Shown in pieces: positions 29,468 to 37,852 of a stretch of 64,000 nucleotides of DNA. Source of the DNA: UTCFX2 sp963726375 (lineage in GTDB: Bacteria > Chloroflexota > Anaerolineae > Anaerolineales > UBA4823); contig CAVSCE010000014.1 in assembly GCA_963726375.1 (NCBI GenBank), positions 1 to 64,000 on the forward strand, given 5' to 3'. Numbering within the stretch: the first letter of the stretch is position 1; the number at the start of each line of letters is the position of its first letter. Made by a program: the position numbers and the translations under genes. The notes below the pieces were generated by a model that saw nothing but the letters and a program-made list of their open reading frames with translations, had not been told where the DNA came from and searched no databases.

Positions 29468-30664
29468 TCATGCTTTGGGAAAGCCGGTTAATGCCTCCGG
29501 AAGCTCCAATCCGGCGAGGATCTTCTTGGAGCGTTGTTCCCAGGTATAGCGGCTGGCGTCCGATCTGGCTTGAAGGGCAAGGCGCTGACGCAGTTCTGGA
29601 TCGCCTTTCAGCCGGCTGATTGCCGAAACCCAGCTCTCTGGCTGGTCGAGCGGAATGAGGATCGCGTTCTGAGGGTTCAGAATTTCACCCAAGACGGGCA
29701 GGCTGCTGGAAATGATCGGCCGCTCGCAAGCCAGATATTCAAAGAGCTTCATTGGGCTGAGGTAGCGAGAGATGTCGCCTCCGGACGATGCTTCCACTTT
29801 CTGCTGGTAAGGCATCAGCAGCACATCGCAAGCAGCTTGAAAGACCGGCAGGTCGGCGTTGGGGACGAAACCCGTCAGGTAGAGGTTGTCCAACCCTTTG
29901 TTTATTGCCTCTGCCCTGGCTAACTCGACCTGGGCAGGTTCTCCTCCCACGATCAAGAAGGCTACCTGGGGGAGGTGTTCAGCCAGCTGCAGCAGCAGCC
30001 CGCTGCCGCGGCCGGGGTAGAGATGCCCTGTATAACCGACGGTGAATGCATCAGGATCCAGCCTGGCCAGGATTTCAGGCAGATCCTGCTTGATCCTCAG
30101 CCGGGCAATCCGCGGGATGGGCAGCTGGTCGTAGCGTTCCAGATCCACCCCATCTGGAGCAACTACCGCAAGGGGTGAATGCAGCCCTATTTTAAATCGC
30201 TGTTCCAGATCATTTACGAGCGCCTGGGTGATTACTGCCAGCCTGCAGGCGCCCTTGCCTCCCAGGAACAGTCGGAAAAGCAACGGGCCGGCGACCCCTT
30301 GAGGCAGGTCGTGTACTTCAAGGATCGTTGGGATTCCGAGCTGGCTCGAGAGCGCAGCGGCCTGGGGCAGGCGGGTGTAGACCAGGTCAGCGTTCTGGCG
30401 GTGGGCCCGGCGCACAGCTCGCCAGCTGTAGTCGTAGCGGCGCAGGGATGGATTCGACGGCAGCCAGGTGATCGCAAATGGATGATGGAGGCCATAATGC
30501 CTGGCCAGGCTCTCCCAGGTCTGCTCTGGAGCCGGATGGGATGCCGGCGCTGCCAGGTCCACCTCATGACCCTGGACAGTCAGCGCCTGGGCCATTTTCA
30601 TCACCTGAAGGGTGTTAGCGCGGCGAGCCGGGATTTCGGTAGGAGCGACGATCGCGATTTTCAT
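29468..30664 (-). CDS. Glycosyltransferase family 4
   Basis: 398 aa, intact. MKIAIVAPTEIPARRANTLQ starts the acceptor half; DLVYTRLP and ILEVHDLPQG follow; GYTGHLYPGRG near 213 and MKLFEYLACERPIISSSLPVLGEIL near 325 form the donor site (E-x7-E equivalent). 7 bases separate it from the flippase gene upstream. It probably adds a sugar to the repeat unit of the polysaccharide. Confidence 0.86.
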   Translation of the reverse strand: MKIAIVAPTEIPARRANTLQVMKMAQALTVQGHEVDLAAPASHPAPEQTWESLARHYGLHHPFAITWLPSNPSLRRYDYSWRAVRRAHRQNADLVYTRLPQAAALSSQLGIPTILEVHDLPQGVAGPLLFRLFLGGKGACRLAVITQALVNDLEQRFKIGLHSPLAVVAPDGVDLERYDQLPIPRIARLRIKQDLPEILARLDPDAFTVGYTGHLYPGRGSGLLLQLAEHLPQVAFLIVGGEPAQVELARAEAINKGLDNLYLTGFVPNADLPVFQAACDVLLMPYQQKVEASSGGDISRYLSPMKLFEYLACERPIISSSLPVLGEILNPQNAILIPLDQPESWVSAISRLKGDPELRQRLALQARSDASRYTWEQRSKKILAGLELPEALTGFPKA

Positions 30665-30671
30665 GCGTTCC

Positions 30672-32042
30672 TCAAGCCGCAGAGGTCTCCAGCTGCTCGC
30701 GTTGGGCGATCAGCGAGCGAATTTTCAGGACCGAAATTAAGGATCCAGCCCAATAGAATCCCGCTAACAGCGCTGCGCTGACCAGGTAGCCATAGCGCGG
30801 TACGAATGCGAACGTCGCACCGATCTTAATGGCTGCCAGGACCCCGTTGACCTTGGCCGGGAAATCGGCTCTTCCCAGCGCCAGCAGGGCAATCCGGCGC
30901 CAGTAGAAGGTGTTGGCCACTAAGAGACCAGCGAGCAGGATGACCAGAGCCGGGTATGTCGGCAGAAACTCGGGTGAATAGAGCAGCCGGATGATCAGCT
31001 GTCCAAATATCACCAGGAACACGGTCGCAAGCACAGAATAAGCGCCGGCAAGAAGAGAACCCTGGCGGAGCAAATAACGCAGGTTAGCCCATTCCGAACG
31101 AGCTACCTGGCGAGACAGCTCGGGGTAAGTCGCCTGAGGGAGCGGCTCCACGGGCATCTGCACCATGTTGGCGAGCGCCAGCGCCAGCTTGTAATAACCT
31201 GCCTCAGTTGGGCCGCGTAGCAGTGAAACCCAAAGCAGCTCGCTGTCTTTTGTCAGCAGGCTGATCGAAGCGCTGATGTTCGTGCTGAACGCAAAATGGG
31301 CCAACTCGTTCCAGCTCGAGCGAACTGCTGAAATCGGGATGCGCCACCAGCCTCTGCCCCAGCGGCGGGTAGCTTCGAGCAGCGCCGCGCCTGAGATGGC
31401 GAGTGCGCCAACCGCTTTTCCGGCCAGATAGGCGACCAGGATGCCTGTAAGACCGCTCTGCATCAGATAGGCAATGGTAATCAATGTCAGAGTCACAACG
31501 CTTTGGACAATTCCAAGTCCGGCTAACCGCCCGAACCGGTCGTAGATCTGCATCAAGCCCGTAGAGCTTTCGGCAATCAGGTTTACCAGCACGACAAGTC
31601 CATACAGCACAAACAACGGCGCCATGGCGGGGTCTTTGGTGAGGTATTCTGCACCCAGCGGAGCGAGCAACACGATCAAACCGAAAGCGACGAAGGAAGC
31701 GACGATCTCAAACAGCGCGGCAAGCTTGAATACCGCGGCAGCGGAACGCGGGTCGTCCTGCTCTGTGAAATGGCCGACGAACTTAACAACCAGCTCCCCC
31801 ATACGAAATGATACAAAATTATTGATCACGCTGGTAAACAGCGTGATCGTGCCGAGGGCGCCGAACCCGGCCGCGCCGAGGAGCCGGGCTGAAAGTATCC
31901 CCTGCAGCATGCTCAGAGCGGCAGATATCCCGGTGGTGCCGAAAAGAAATCCGGAATTCTTGATCATCCGGCGGACCAGCTCGTTCCCAACCAGGCGGCT
32001 GAGCTTCCGCTCGAGCCAGGTTTTAATCGATCCTGGGTTCAT
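30672..32042 (-). CDS. wzx: Polysaccharide flippase, Wzx/PST family (MATE-like fold)
   Basis: 456 aa, about 12 membrane helices. FLFGTTGISAALSMLQGILSARLLGAAGFGALGTI is the typical N-terminal half-repeat of oligosaccharide flippases. It translocates lipid-linked repeat units to the outer face of the inner membrane. A Wzm/Wzt ABC exporter exists as well, so two export routes, and therefore two glycans, are plausible in this window. Confidence 0.85.
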   Translation of the reverse strand: MNPGSIKTWLERKLSRLVGNELVRRMIKNSGFLFGTTGISAALSMLQGILSARLLGAAGFGALGTITLFTSVINNFVSFRMGELVVKFVGHFTEQDDPRSAAAVFKLAALFEIVASFVAFGLIVLLAPLGAEYLTKDPAMAPLFVLYGLVVLVNLIAESSTGLMQIYDRFGRLAGLGIVQSVVTLTLITIAYLMQSGLTGILVAYLAGKAVGALAISGAALLEATRRWGRGWWRIPISAVRSSWNELAHFAFSTNISASISLLTKDSELLWVSLLRGPTEAGYYKLALALANMVQMPVEPLPQATYPELSRQVARSEWANLRYLLRQGSLLAGAYSVLATVFLVIFGQLIIRLLYSPEFLPTYPALVILLAGLLVANTFYWRRIALLALGRADFPAKVNGVLAAIKIGATFAFVPRYGYLVSAALLAGFYWAGSLISVLKIRSLIAQREQLETSAA

Positions 32043-32099
32043 CCTGAATAAATACCCATGGAAAGTCGTCGTTTGACGAAGAATTGGGTGAGAGCCGGC

Positions 32100-33089
32100 T
32101 CAGGACGTTGCAATCTGGCTTGCCCAGCTCCGTTCTCTCTCGTACCATTCGATCAGACGCGACAGGCCCTGTTCCAGGGATACCTGGGGTTTCCATCCGA
32201 TCCGCTGCCTTGCCTTTTGGACATCTGCCCAATTGGAAAGCATATCCGCCGGGACTGCAGGATAGCGCTGGATGAACGCTTGCTTACCGATCTTTTGTTC
32301 AAGCATCTGGATCAATGCATTGATCGTGATGGTCTCGTGCCCACCCAGATTGATGATTTCGTAGCCAAGCGGTCTCAAACCGAGGATCGTGCCTCGAGCG
32401 ATGTCGTCGATAAAGGTAAAACCGCGGGATTGCTCGCCATCCCCGTATAGCTGCAGCGGCCTTTCTTCAAAAATCCACTGGGTAAACCGGAAAATCGACA
32501 TATCCGGCCGTCCGGCTGGACCATAAACAGTAAAGTAGCGAAAAATGGTCACATCGATGCCATGAAGATAGTGGTAGGCATGGCAAAGCGCCTCTGCGGC
32601 TTTCTTGCTGGCGGCATACGGCTGGAGTGGAAAATCACTGCTCGCGCTTTCTGGAGTGGGCAGCGGGGCATTATTGCCGTAGACGCTGGAAGTGGAAGCC
32701 AGGATGAATTTTGGAACACCCAACTGACGGCAGAGATCCAGAAGATTGAGCGTACCGGTCAGGTTTGTTTCATAGTAAATCCACGGATCGAGCACAGAAG
32801 ACCTGACGCCGGCTCGTGCAGCCAGGTTTATGACGGCATCCAGAGAAACCTCCCTGCCATCGCCTGTCTGATTTACGCTGGAAAGACCAAGGCGCTGGCT
32901 GATATCCAGCGGGTGGAAGACAAACTGCGGCTGCTTCTTTAAGGATTCGAGCCGCCAGAGCTTCATCCGGACGTCGTAGGCGTCATTGAGGTTATCGCAG
33001 CCGATGACGAGGTGGCCGGCTTCGAGCAGCAACTCTGCAACCCGAGAGCCGATGAAACCCGCAGCGCCGGTGACCAGGTAGTTTGCCAT
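32100..33089 (-). CDS. UDP-sugar 4-epimerase (UDP-glucuronate 4-epimerase-like)
   Basis: 329 aa, extended SDR. LVTGAAGFIGSRVAE, DNLNDAYDVRMKLWRL, STSSVYG, YAASKKAAEAL (Tyr/Lys) and RFFTVYGPAGRPDM-type motif (here FRYFTVYGPAGRPDM) fit UDP-glucuronate 4-epimerases, which make UDP-galacturonate. The nucleotide-sugar dehydrogenase upstream could supply the uronic acid. The 110-bp gap to that gene contains two short inverted repeats but no obvious promoter. Confidence 0.85.
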   Translation of the reverse strand: MANYLVTGAAGFIGSRVAELLLEAGHLVIGCDNLNDAYDVRMKLWRLESLKKQPQFVFHPLDISQRLGLSSVNQTGDGREVSLDAVINLAARAGVRSSVLDPWIYYETNLTGTLNLLDLCRQLGVPKFILASTSSVYGNNAPLPTPESASSDFPLQPYAASKKAAEALCHAYHYLHGIDVTIFRYFTVYGPAGRPDMSIFRFTQWIFEERPLQLYGDGEQSRGFTFIDDIARGTILGLRPLGYEIINLGGHETITINALIQMLEQKIGKQAFIQRYPAVPADMLSNWADVQKARQRIGWKPQVSLEQGLSRLIEWYERERSWASQIATS

Positions 33090-33198
33090 CTTTTCCTCTT
33101 TTTCATCTGCCTGCCTTTAAGGCAAATAATTTTGCTTATTCTGTCCAGACCCGAAAAAGGGTGACCATTCGGGTTTCCCAGGCAGCTTTTTGGGACGA

Positions 33199-34521
33199 TT
33201 AAAGCCGGACTACTTTCGGATTGCCGCGTCCGGCTGCACCCAGCGCATTTCGGGTGTCTACGATCAATTTGGATTCGCGCAATAACGCCTGGTAATCATA
33301 CGTTTTATGATTTGTGACGATCACGACGCAGTCTGCCTGGGCTACTGCCTGCATCAGGTCGGGGACGCTGTCCAAATTGATCCCATCGTGCCGCAGGCTT
33401 GGGATATAGGGATCATGGTACGAGACCGATGCGCCTTTTTGTCCCAACAAACCGATCACATCCAGGGCGGGTGATTCGCGCAGGTCGTCGATGTCCGGTT
33501 TGTAGGCTGCACCCAGGACAAGAGTCCGGCTGCCCTTCAGGGCTTTTCCATGCTCGTTTAATGCGTCCTGGACCTTTCCAACCACATAGCGCGGCATCCC
33601 GGTGTTGATTTCAGAAGCCAGCTCGATAAAACGGGCTGTGTAATTCAGGGCGCGCAGCTTCCAGGACAGGTAGAGCGGATCGATTGGGATGCAGTGGCCG
33701 CCCAGACCGGGTCCCGGCGTGAATTTCATAAAGCCAAATGGTTTGGTGGCTGCGGCATCGATCACCTCCCAAACATCCACCCCCAACTTCTCGCACATCA
33801 TGGCCATCTCGTTTACCAGACCGATGTTGATCATCCGAAAGGTGTTTTCCAGCAGCTTAGCCATTTCAGCGACTTCGGCGGATGAAACCGGAACCACGGT
33901 CTTAAGGGCTTCCGAATACCAGGCCGAGGCAACTTCCGAGCAATCGGGAGTGATTCCACCGATCACCTTGGGCGTGTTCAATGTTGTCCAATCCTTGCGT
34001 CCAGGGTCGACGCGCTCTGGTGAGAACGCGAGGAAAAAGTCCTCTCCCACTTTCAACCCCTTTTCATCGCCAAGTTTTGGGAGCAGGATCTCACGCGTAG
34101 TCCCGGGGTAAGTCGTGGACTCAAGCACAACCACCATACCGGGATGCATATATTTCGCCAGCTCTTCGGAAGCACTCAGAATGAATGAGAGATCTGGATC
34201 GCCGGTCTTTCGAAGAGGCGTTGGCACACAGATGCTCACTGCATCGGCTTTCGAGAGAGCGGAAAAATCCGTGGTAGCCTCGAGATAACCGGATTTAACC
34301 AGGCGCTCGATTTGCTCGTTCGTGATGTCCTGGATGTGGCTTTCACATTTTCGGATGGTGTCCACTTTACGCTGATCAGGATCAATCCCGACCACTTTGA
34401 AACCGGCTTCAGCGCACGCGACAGCCAGAGGCAGACCCACGTAACCAAGTCCAAGGATCGAGACGCTGGCATTATGCATGCGGAACTTATTCAAAAGATT
34501 TTGTTTTATTGTTTCAGACAT
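33199..34521 (-). CDS. Nucleotide-sugar dehydrogenase (UDP-sugar 6-dehydrogenase, WecC/WbpA-like)
   Basis: 440 aa. SILGLGYVGLPLA (Rossmann), SICVPTPL, ESTTYPGTT, FSPERVDPG, NTFRMINIGLVNE and the catalytic cysteine in GPGLGGHCIPIDPLYLSW. Two-step NAD-dependent oxidation of a UDP-hexose or UDP-N-acetylhexosamine to the uronic acid. Sequence style is closer to WbpA/WecC (UDP-GlcNAc or UDP-ManNAc dehydrogenase) than to short UDP-glucose dehydrogenases. Works with the epimerase downstream. Confidence 0.88.
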   Translation of the reverse strand: MSETIKQNLLNKFRMHNASVSILGLGYVGLPLAVACAEAGFKVVGIDPDQRKVDTIRKCESHIQDITNEQIERLVKSGYLEATTDFSALSKADAVSICVPTPLRKTGDPDLSFILSASEELAKYMHPGMVVVLESTTYPGTTREILLPKLGDEKGLKVGEDFFLAFSPERVDPGRKDWTTLNTPKVIGGITPDCSEVASAWYSEALKTVVPVSSAEVAEMAKLLENTFRMINIGLVNEMAMMCEKLGVDVWEVIDAAATKPFGFMKFTPGPGLGGHCIPIDPLYLSWKLRALNYTARFIELASEINTGMPRYVVGKVQDALNEHGKALKGSRTLVLGAAYKPDIDDLRESPALDVIGLLGQKGASVSYHDPYIPSLRHDGINLDSVPDLMQAVAQADCVVIVTNHKTYDYQALLRESKLIVDTRNALGAAGRGNPKVVRL

Positions 34522-34568
34522 TATTTTGGTCCTCGATAATAAGTTTGGAAATAAGATTCTAACAGGGT

Positions 34569-35450
34569 TTAATAACCAAAGTACGGCGAAAGGGTTTGCT
34601 GCATCTGAGCATTCAGACTGGCGATCTCATCTTCTGAAAGATACTCAAGATAACCCCTCACTTTTCCCCTGCGGGTTTTATATGTTTCTTGATCGGCCTG
34701 ATCCGCCGGCTTGAGGATGCCGCTGTTGAACTTTCCTCCAGCTTCCATTTTCCTCATATTTTCGAAGGCGGCAAAATCGACAGCTTCAGCAAGGCGCTCA
34801 TCCGGGATCGATTCCATTTTCATGAAATCGAAAATTCTGCGGAGCTGGGCTTGCGTGTCGGTTTTCAGGTCCTCGTACCGCACCAAAAGAAAGCCATCAG
34901 GGATATCCCGGTTTTCAGCCCAGATGTTATAGTAGCGCAGGATGGTGCTGAACCCACCGTGTTCACTGTGGATGAATTCCGATAAGCTGCCTTGAAAGAC
35001 CGCCTGGTGTTTTTCGTAAGGATTTTTACCAAACATACGGCCGCGGTTTTTCATCTCGAAGTAGCTGGAGACGATCACATCGCGCGGGTCGCGGACGAGA
35101 AAAATAACGCGCTTGCCGCAATATCCTTTTTTTGAGGTTTCCAGCTCATCCGGGGTCTTCAGCATCGGCCGGTCGTCATGGATCACCGTGATCCTGGGAA
35201 CATCCGGATGGGGTCTGTCCTTCCAACGCAGAAGCAAGTTTTCCTCGGTTTCTGGCAATCCATAGTGGCTGACGATGGCTTTAGCGATCATCATCCGCAG
35301 CCAGGTCCTACCACACTTTGGATACGAAATCAGGTAGACATCCGTATTCTTGCGGGCATAAAAGCGCAGCAAGGGATCCGGGATCCATTTGCGGATCCCG
35401 ATCCGGTAGTTTTCCGGCAGCCGGTTATACAGGTTTTTAAAAAGATTCAC
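34569..35450 (-). CDS. Sulfotransferase, copy 3 (cytosolic sulfotransferase type)
   Basis: 293 aa from a GTG start. SYPKCGRTWLRMM near residue 42 is the phosphosulfate-binding loop (Thr-Trp-Leu kept, one substitution to Arg), VIFLVRDPRDVIVSSYFE near 115 the 3'-phosphate motif, and a late RRGKVRGYLEYL resembles the RKGxxGDWK PAPS element in degenerate form. It is unlike copies 1 and 2 and closer to eukaryote-like Sulfotransfer_1 proteins. Its place next to uronate genes suggests a sulfated uronic-acid polymer. Confidence 0.85.
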   Translation of the reverse strand: MNLFKNLYNRLPENYRIGIRKWIPDPLLRFYARKNTDVYLISYPKCGRTWLRMMIAKAIVSHYGLPETEENLLLRWKDRPHPDVPRITVIHDDRPMLKTPDELETSKKGYCGKRVIFLVRDPRDVIVSSYFEMKNRGRMFGKNPYEKHQAVFQGSLSEFIHSEHGGFSTILRYYNIWAENRDIPDGFLLVRYEDLKTDTQAQLRRIFDFMKMESIPDERLAEAVDFAAFENMRKMEAGGKFNSGILKPADQADQETYKTRRGKVRGYLEYLSEDEIASLNAQMQQTLSPYFGY

Positions 35451-35475
35451 GGTTATTCGGAACAGCCAGGCCGGT

Positions 35476-36102
35476 TTAGAAGAGGGAGAGCTGTTTTGGA
35501 TCCGATTTCTCCTTGGGTGGTTGCGGTGAAGTTTCCTGGTTCTGAATCGATTTGGCGATCAGCTCGGGCAGACGCGAGAAATCCTGTTCGATGGCTGATT
35601 TCAAGGAAGGTTGGTGCAGCGCAGCAGCCGGGTGATACATCGCCACCACGAGGCGATCATCTACTTTCTTCGCTTTGCCGTGAACCGAGCTGATCTTTAC
35701 ATCAGGCATGTAGCGAGCCATTGAAAAGCGTCCCAGCGTAACGATGACTTCCGGGTTGATTGCCTGGATTTGCCTGTCCAGATAGGCGCTGCAGGCTTGA
35801 ATCTCGCCGGGTTCCGGATCGCGGTTGCCGGGCGGGCGGCATTTCACGACGTTTGTAATGAACACATCCGCACGGCGCATCCCGATTCCAGCAAGCAGCT
35901 CATCAAGATATTTACCAGCCGCTCCAACAAATGGACGGCCCTGCTCGTTTTCGTGGAAACCAGGGCCTTCGCCAATGAACATGATTTCGGCCTGTGCCCG
36001 GCCTTCTCCGGGGACAGAGTGCTTGCGCGTATGGTGAAGCGGGCAGCGGGTGCAGGCAGAGACCTGACCGGCGACTTCTTTGAGGACTTCTTCTGGCGTC
36101 AT
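35476..36102 (-). CDS. udg: Uracil-DNA glycosylase, family 4 ([4Fe-4S])
   Basis: 208 aa. CTRCPLH with later cysteines in CRPPGNRDPEPGEIQAC provides the four iron-sulfur ligands; GEGPGFHENEQGRPFVGAAG is the active-site loop; MYHPAAALH is the C-terminal family motif. Removes uracil from DNA in base-excision repair. The ATG at 36102 follows GGAGAA; an earlier start at 36147 would overlap rimI. The protein ends in QLSLF, a canonical beta-clamp-binding pentapeptide, so it probably acts at the replication fork. Confidence 0.92.
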   Translation of the reverse strand: MTPEEVLKEVAGQVSACTRCPLHHTRKHSVPGEGRAQAEIMFIGEGPGFHENEQGRPFVGAAGKYLDELLAGIGMRRADVFITNVVKCRPPGNRDPEPGEIQACSAYLDRQIQAINPEVIVTLGRFSMARYMPDVKISSVHGKAKKVDDRLVVAMYHPAAALHQPSLKSAIEQDFSRLPELIAKSIQNQETSPQPPKEKSDPKQLSLF

Positions 36103-36125
36103 ATCATTTCTCCTGAACCCAGGGA

Positions 36126-36650
36126 TTACAGGTTTGCATTCATCCAATCCAGGTATTGCAGATCCAGACCTTTTACGGTCATGATCAGTGCATCTTCATT
36201 ATTATCCCGGTAGTAGCGCGGGCGTCCGCCGACGATTTCAAACCCAAACCGCCGATAAAGGTTTTGGGCGGTTTTGTTGTTCGCCCGAACCTCCAGCGTG
36301 GCGATGTTGAAGCCTCTGCGGATGGTCTCGTTAAGAGCAGCTTTCATCAGCTCTTTTGAGATCCCCTGACCACGATAATCTGGGTGAACCGCAATTGTCG
36401 CAATATGGGTTTCATCTACGATCAACCAGACTACGATCATCCCGACGATCACGGCTGCACCGATTGAGTCAATTGCTTCTGCTACCCAGAGTAAGGAGCC
36501 TGGATTTTCGTGCAGCTCGTATGCGAAGGCGCTTTCTGGCCAGGGCAGGCTGAAAGAAAGTTGGTCTATTTCTCGCACAGCAGAGAGGTCTTCGACCTGC
36601 ATAGACCGAATGAGCACACGGTTGATGCCAGCACCGGAATGGTCGTTCAT
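36126..36650 (-). CDS. rimI: Ribosomal protein S18 alanine N-acetyltransferase
   Basis: 174 aa, GNAT fold. VHPDYRGQGISKELM is the acetyl-CoA loop (motif A), and NLYRRFGFEIVGGRPRYY matches RimI proteins. Acetylates the N-terminal alanine of ribosomal protein S18; rimI is commonly found beside tsaB as here. The ATG overlaps the tsaB stop by 4 bases. Confidence 0.88.
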   Translation of the reverse strand: MNDHSGAGINRVLIRSMQVEDLSAVREIDQLSFSLPWPESAFAYELHENPGSLLWVAEAIDSIGAAVIVGMIVVWLIVDETHIATIAVHPDYRGQGISKELMKAALNETIRRGFNIATLEVRANNKTAQNLYRRFGFEIVGGRPRYYRDNNEDALIMTVKGLDLQYLDWMNANL

Positions 36651-37334
36651 TCAGGAATTGGATCGTTGTAATGCAGATAAACAGGGGAAAGGCTGGCAGG
36701 ATCATCGATCTTCCCGGCTTTCCACCGTTTCCAGGCGAGCTCTGCCAGGAAACCCGGACGGCGAAGGGATTGGGCAGGAGATGCGAGCACAAGATCTGGG
36801 CGCGCCTGATGGAAGAGCTCGCGTTCTTCGCTGCTGAGCTCGCCGCAGAGCAGGCTGGGCTGGCTTATTTTTCCAATCAGCTGCTGGGGAGTGCAGACTT
36901 CAATGTCCCGCTCCATGCGCCAGGACTGGCTTTCGGGTTTATACCAACCAACAGCCAGGCGGCCTCTGCCGGCTCGCAGCACAGCTACCAGGGGCAGATC
37001 TGCAACTGGCTGTGCGATGGCCAGGATATCCAGCGTGGGGATTCCAAGTATCGGAACATGGTGGACAAGAGCCATCCCCTTGACCAAAGCGAGGCCGATC
37101 CTTAAGCCAGTGAACGAGCCCGGACCCAGGGCAACCGCCAGCGCACCGATCCCGGCTGGGATCAGGTTTACCTTTTTCAGCGCCTCTTCCACTGCAGGCG
37201 CGAGCTCGACGGTGTGGAAATCCATGCTGGTCCAGGTTGACTTCACACAGGACCTGGACGCCGTCATATAGAGCCAGGCCGATCGTTCGGGTAGATGTAT
37301 CAATCGCCAGCAGGATAGAGGACGAAGAGCGCAT
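36647..37334 (-). CDS. tsaB: tRNA threonylcarbamoyladenosine biosynthesis protein TsaB, one frameshift
   Basis: 228 aa after repair, normal length. LLAIDTSTRTIGLAL begins the actin-like ATPase fold, TVELAPAVEEAL and ALGPGSFTGLRIGLALVKGMAL are diagnostic of TsaB. It partners with TsaD and TsaE in t6A37 tRNA modification. The frame breaks at the TT 37237-37238; removal of one base gives CEVTWTSMDFHTVEL. The start codon overlaps the tsaE stop as TGATG. Confidence 0.9.
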
Positions 37335-37834
37335 CAGGATTCCACTCCATAAAAACGCCGGCGTAAATGGCTGATCAAACCAGCATAGCGCCTGCCCCGT
37401 GCGGAAAAAACCAGGTCACGCTGATCTTCGTCCACCCACTGCAGTTTAACCCACAGGCGCTCTGAGGGTAAAATCTTCTCAATCCGGTCTGCCCATTCAA
37501 CCACCAGAGGCCCACGCTCAAGCATCGATTCGATGTCCAGGTCTACTGCTTCATGCGCACTGTTCAAGCGATATGCATCCATATGAAAAAGGACATCTGC
37601 TTCTGGACGGCGGTACACGTTTACCAGGACGAATGTGGGGCTGGAAGTGGGGTCAAGCGAACCCCATCCGGCAGCAATACCCTGGACAAGGGTGGTTTTT
37701 CCCGAACCCAGGTCGCCGGAGAGACAGATCAGATCACCCGGTAGGAGAAGGGCTCCCAGGCGCATGCCGGCGCGGCGGGTCTGTTCGGCGCTGCGGCTGA
37801 TTAATTCCAGGGATTCACGGTCAAGGACAGGCAT
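37334..37834 (-). CDS. tsaE: tRNA threonylcarbamoyladenosine biosynthesis ATPase TsaE
   Basis: 166 aa. P-loop GDLGSGKTTLVQGIA, SSPTFVLVNVY and HMDAYRL, EWADRIEKILP are TsaE hallmarks. ATPase required for the t6A37 modification cycle. Sits directly between pcrA and tsaB in a continuous minus-strand operon. Confidence 0.93.
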   Translation of the reverse strand: MPVLDRESLELISRSAEQTRRAGMRLGALLLPGDLICLSGDLGSGKTTLVQGIAAGWGSLDPTSSPTFVLVNVYRRPEADVLFHMDAYRLNSAHEAVDLDIESMLERGPLVVEWADRIEKILPSERLWVKLQWVDEDQRDLVFSARGRRYAGLISHLRRRFYGVES

Positions 37835-37852
37835 TGCGCTGAGGATTATAAC

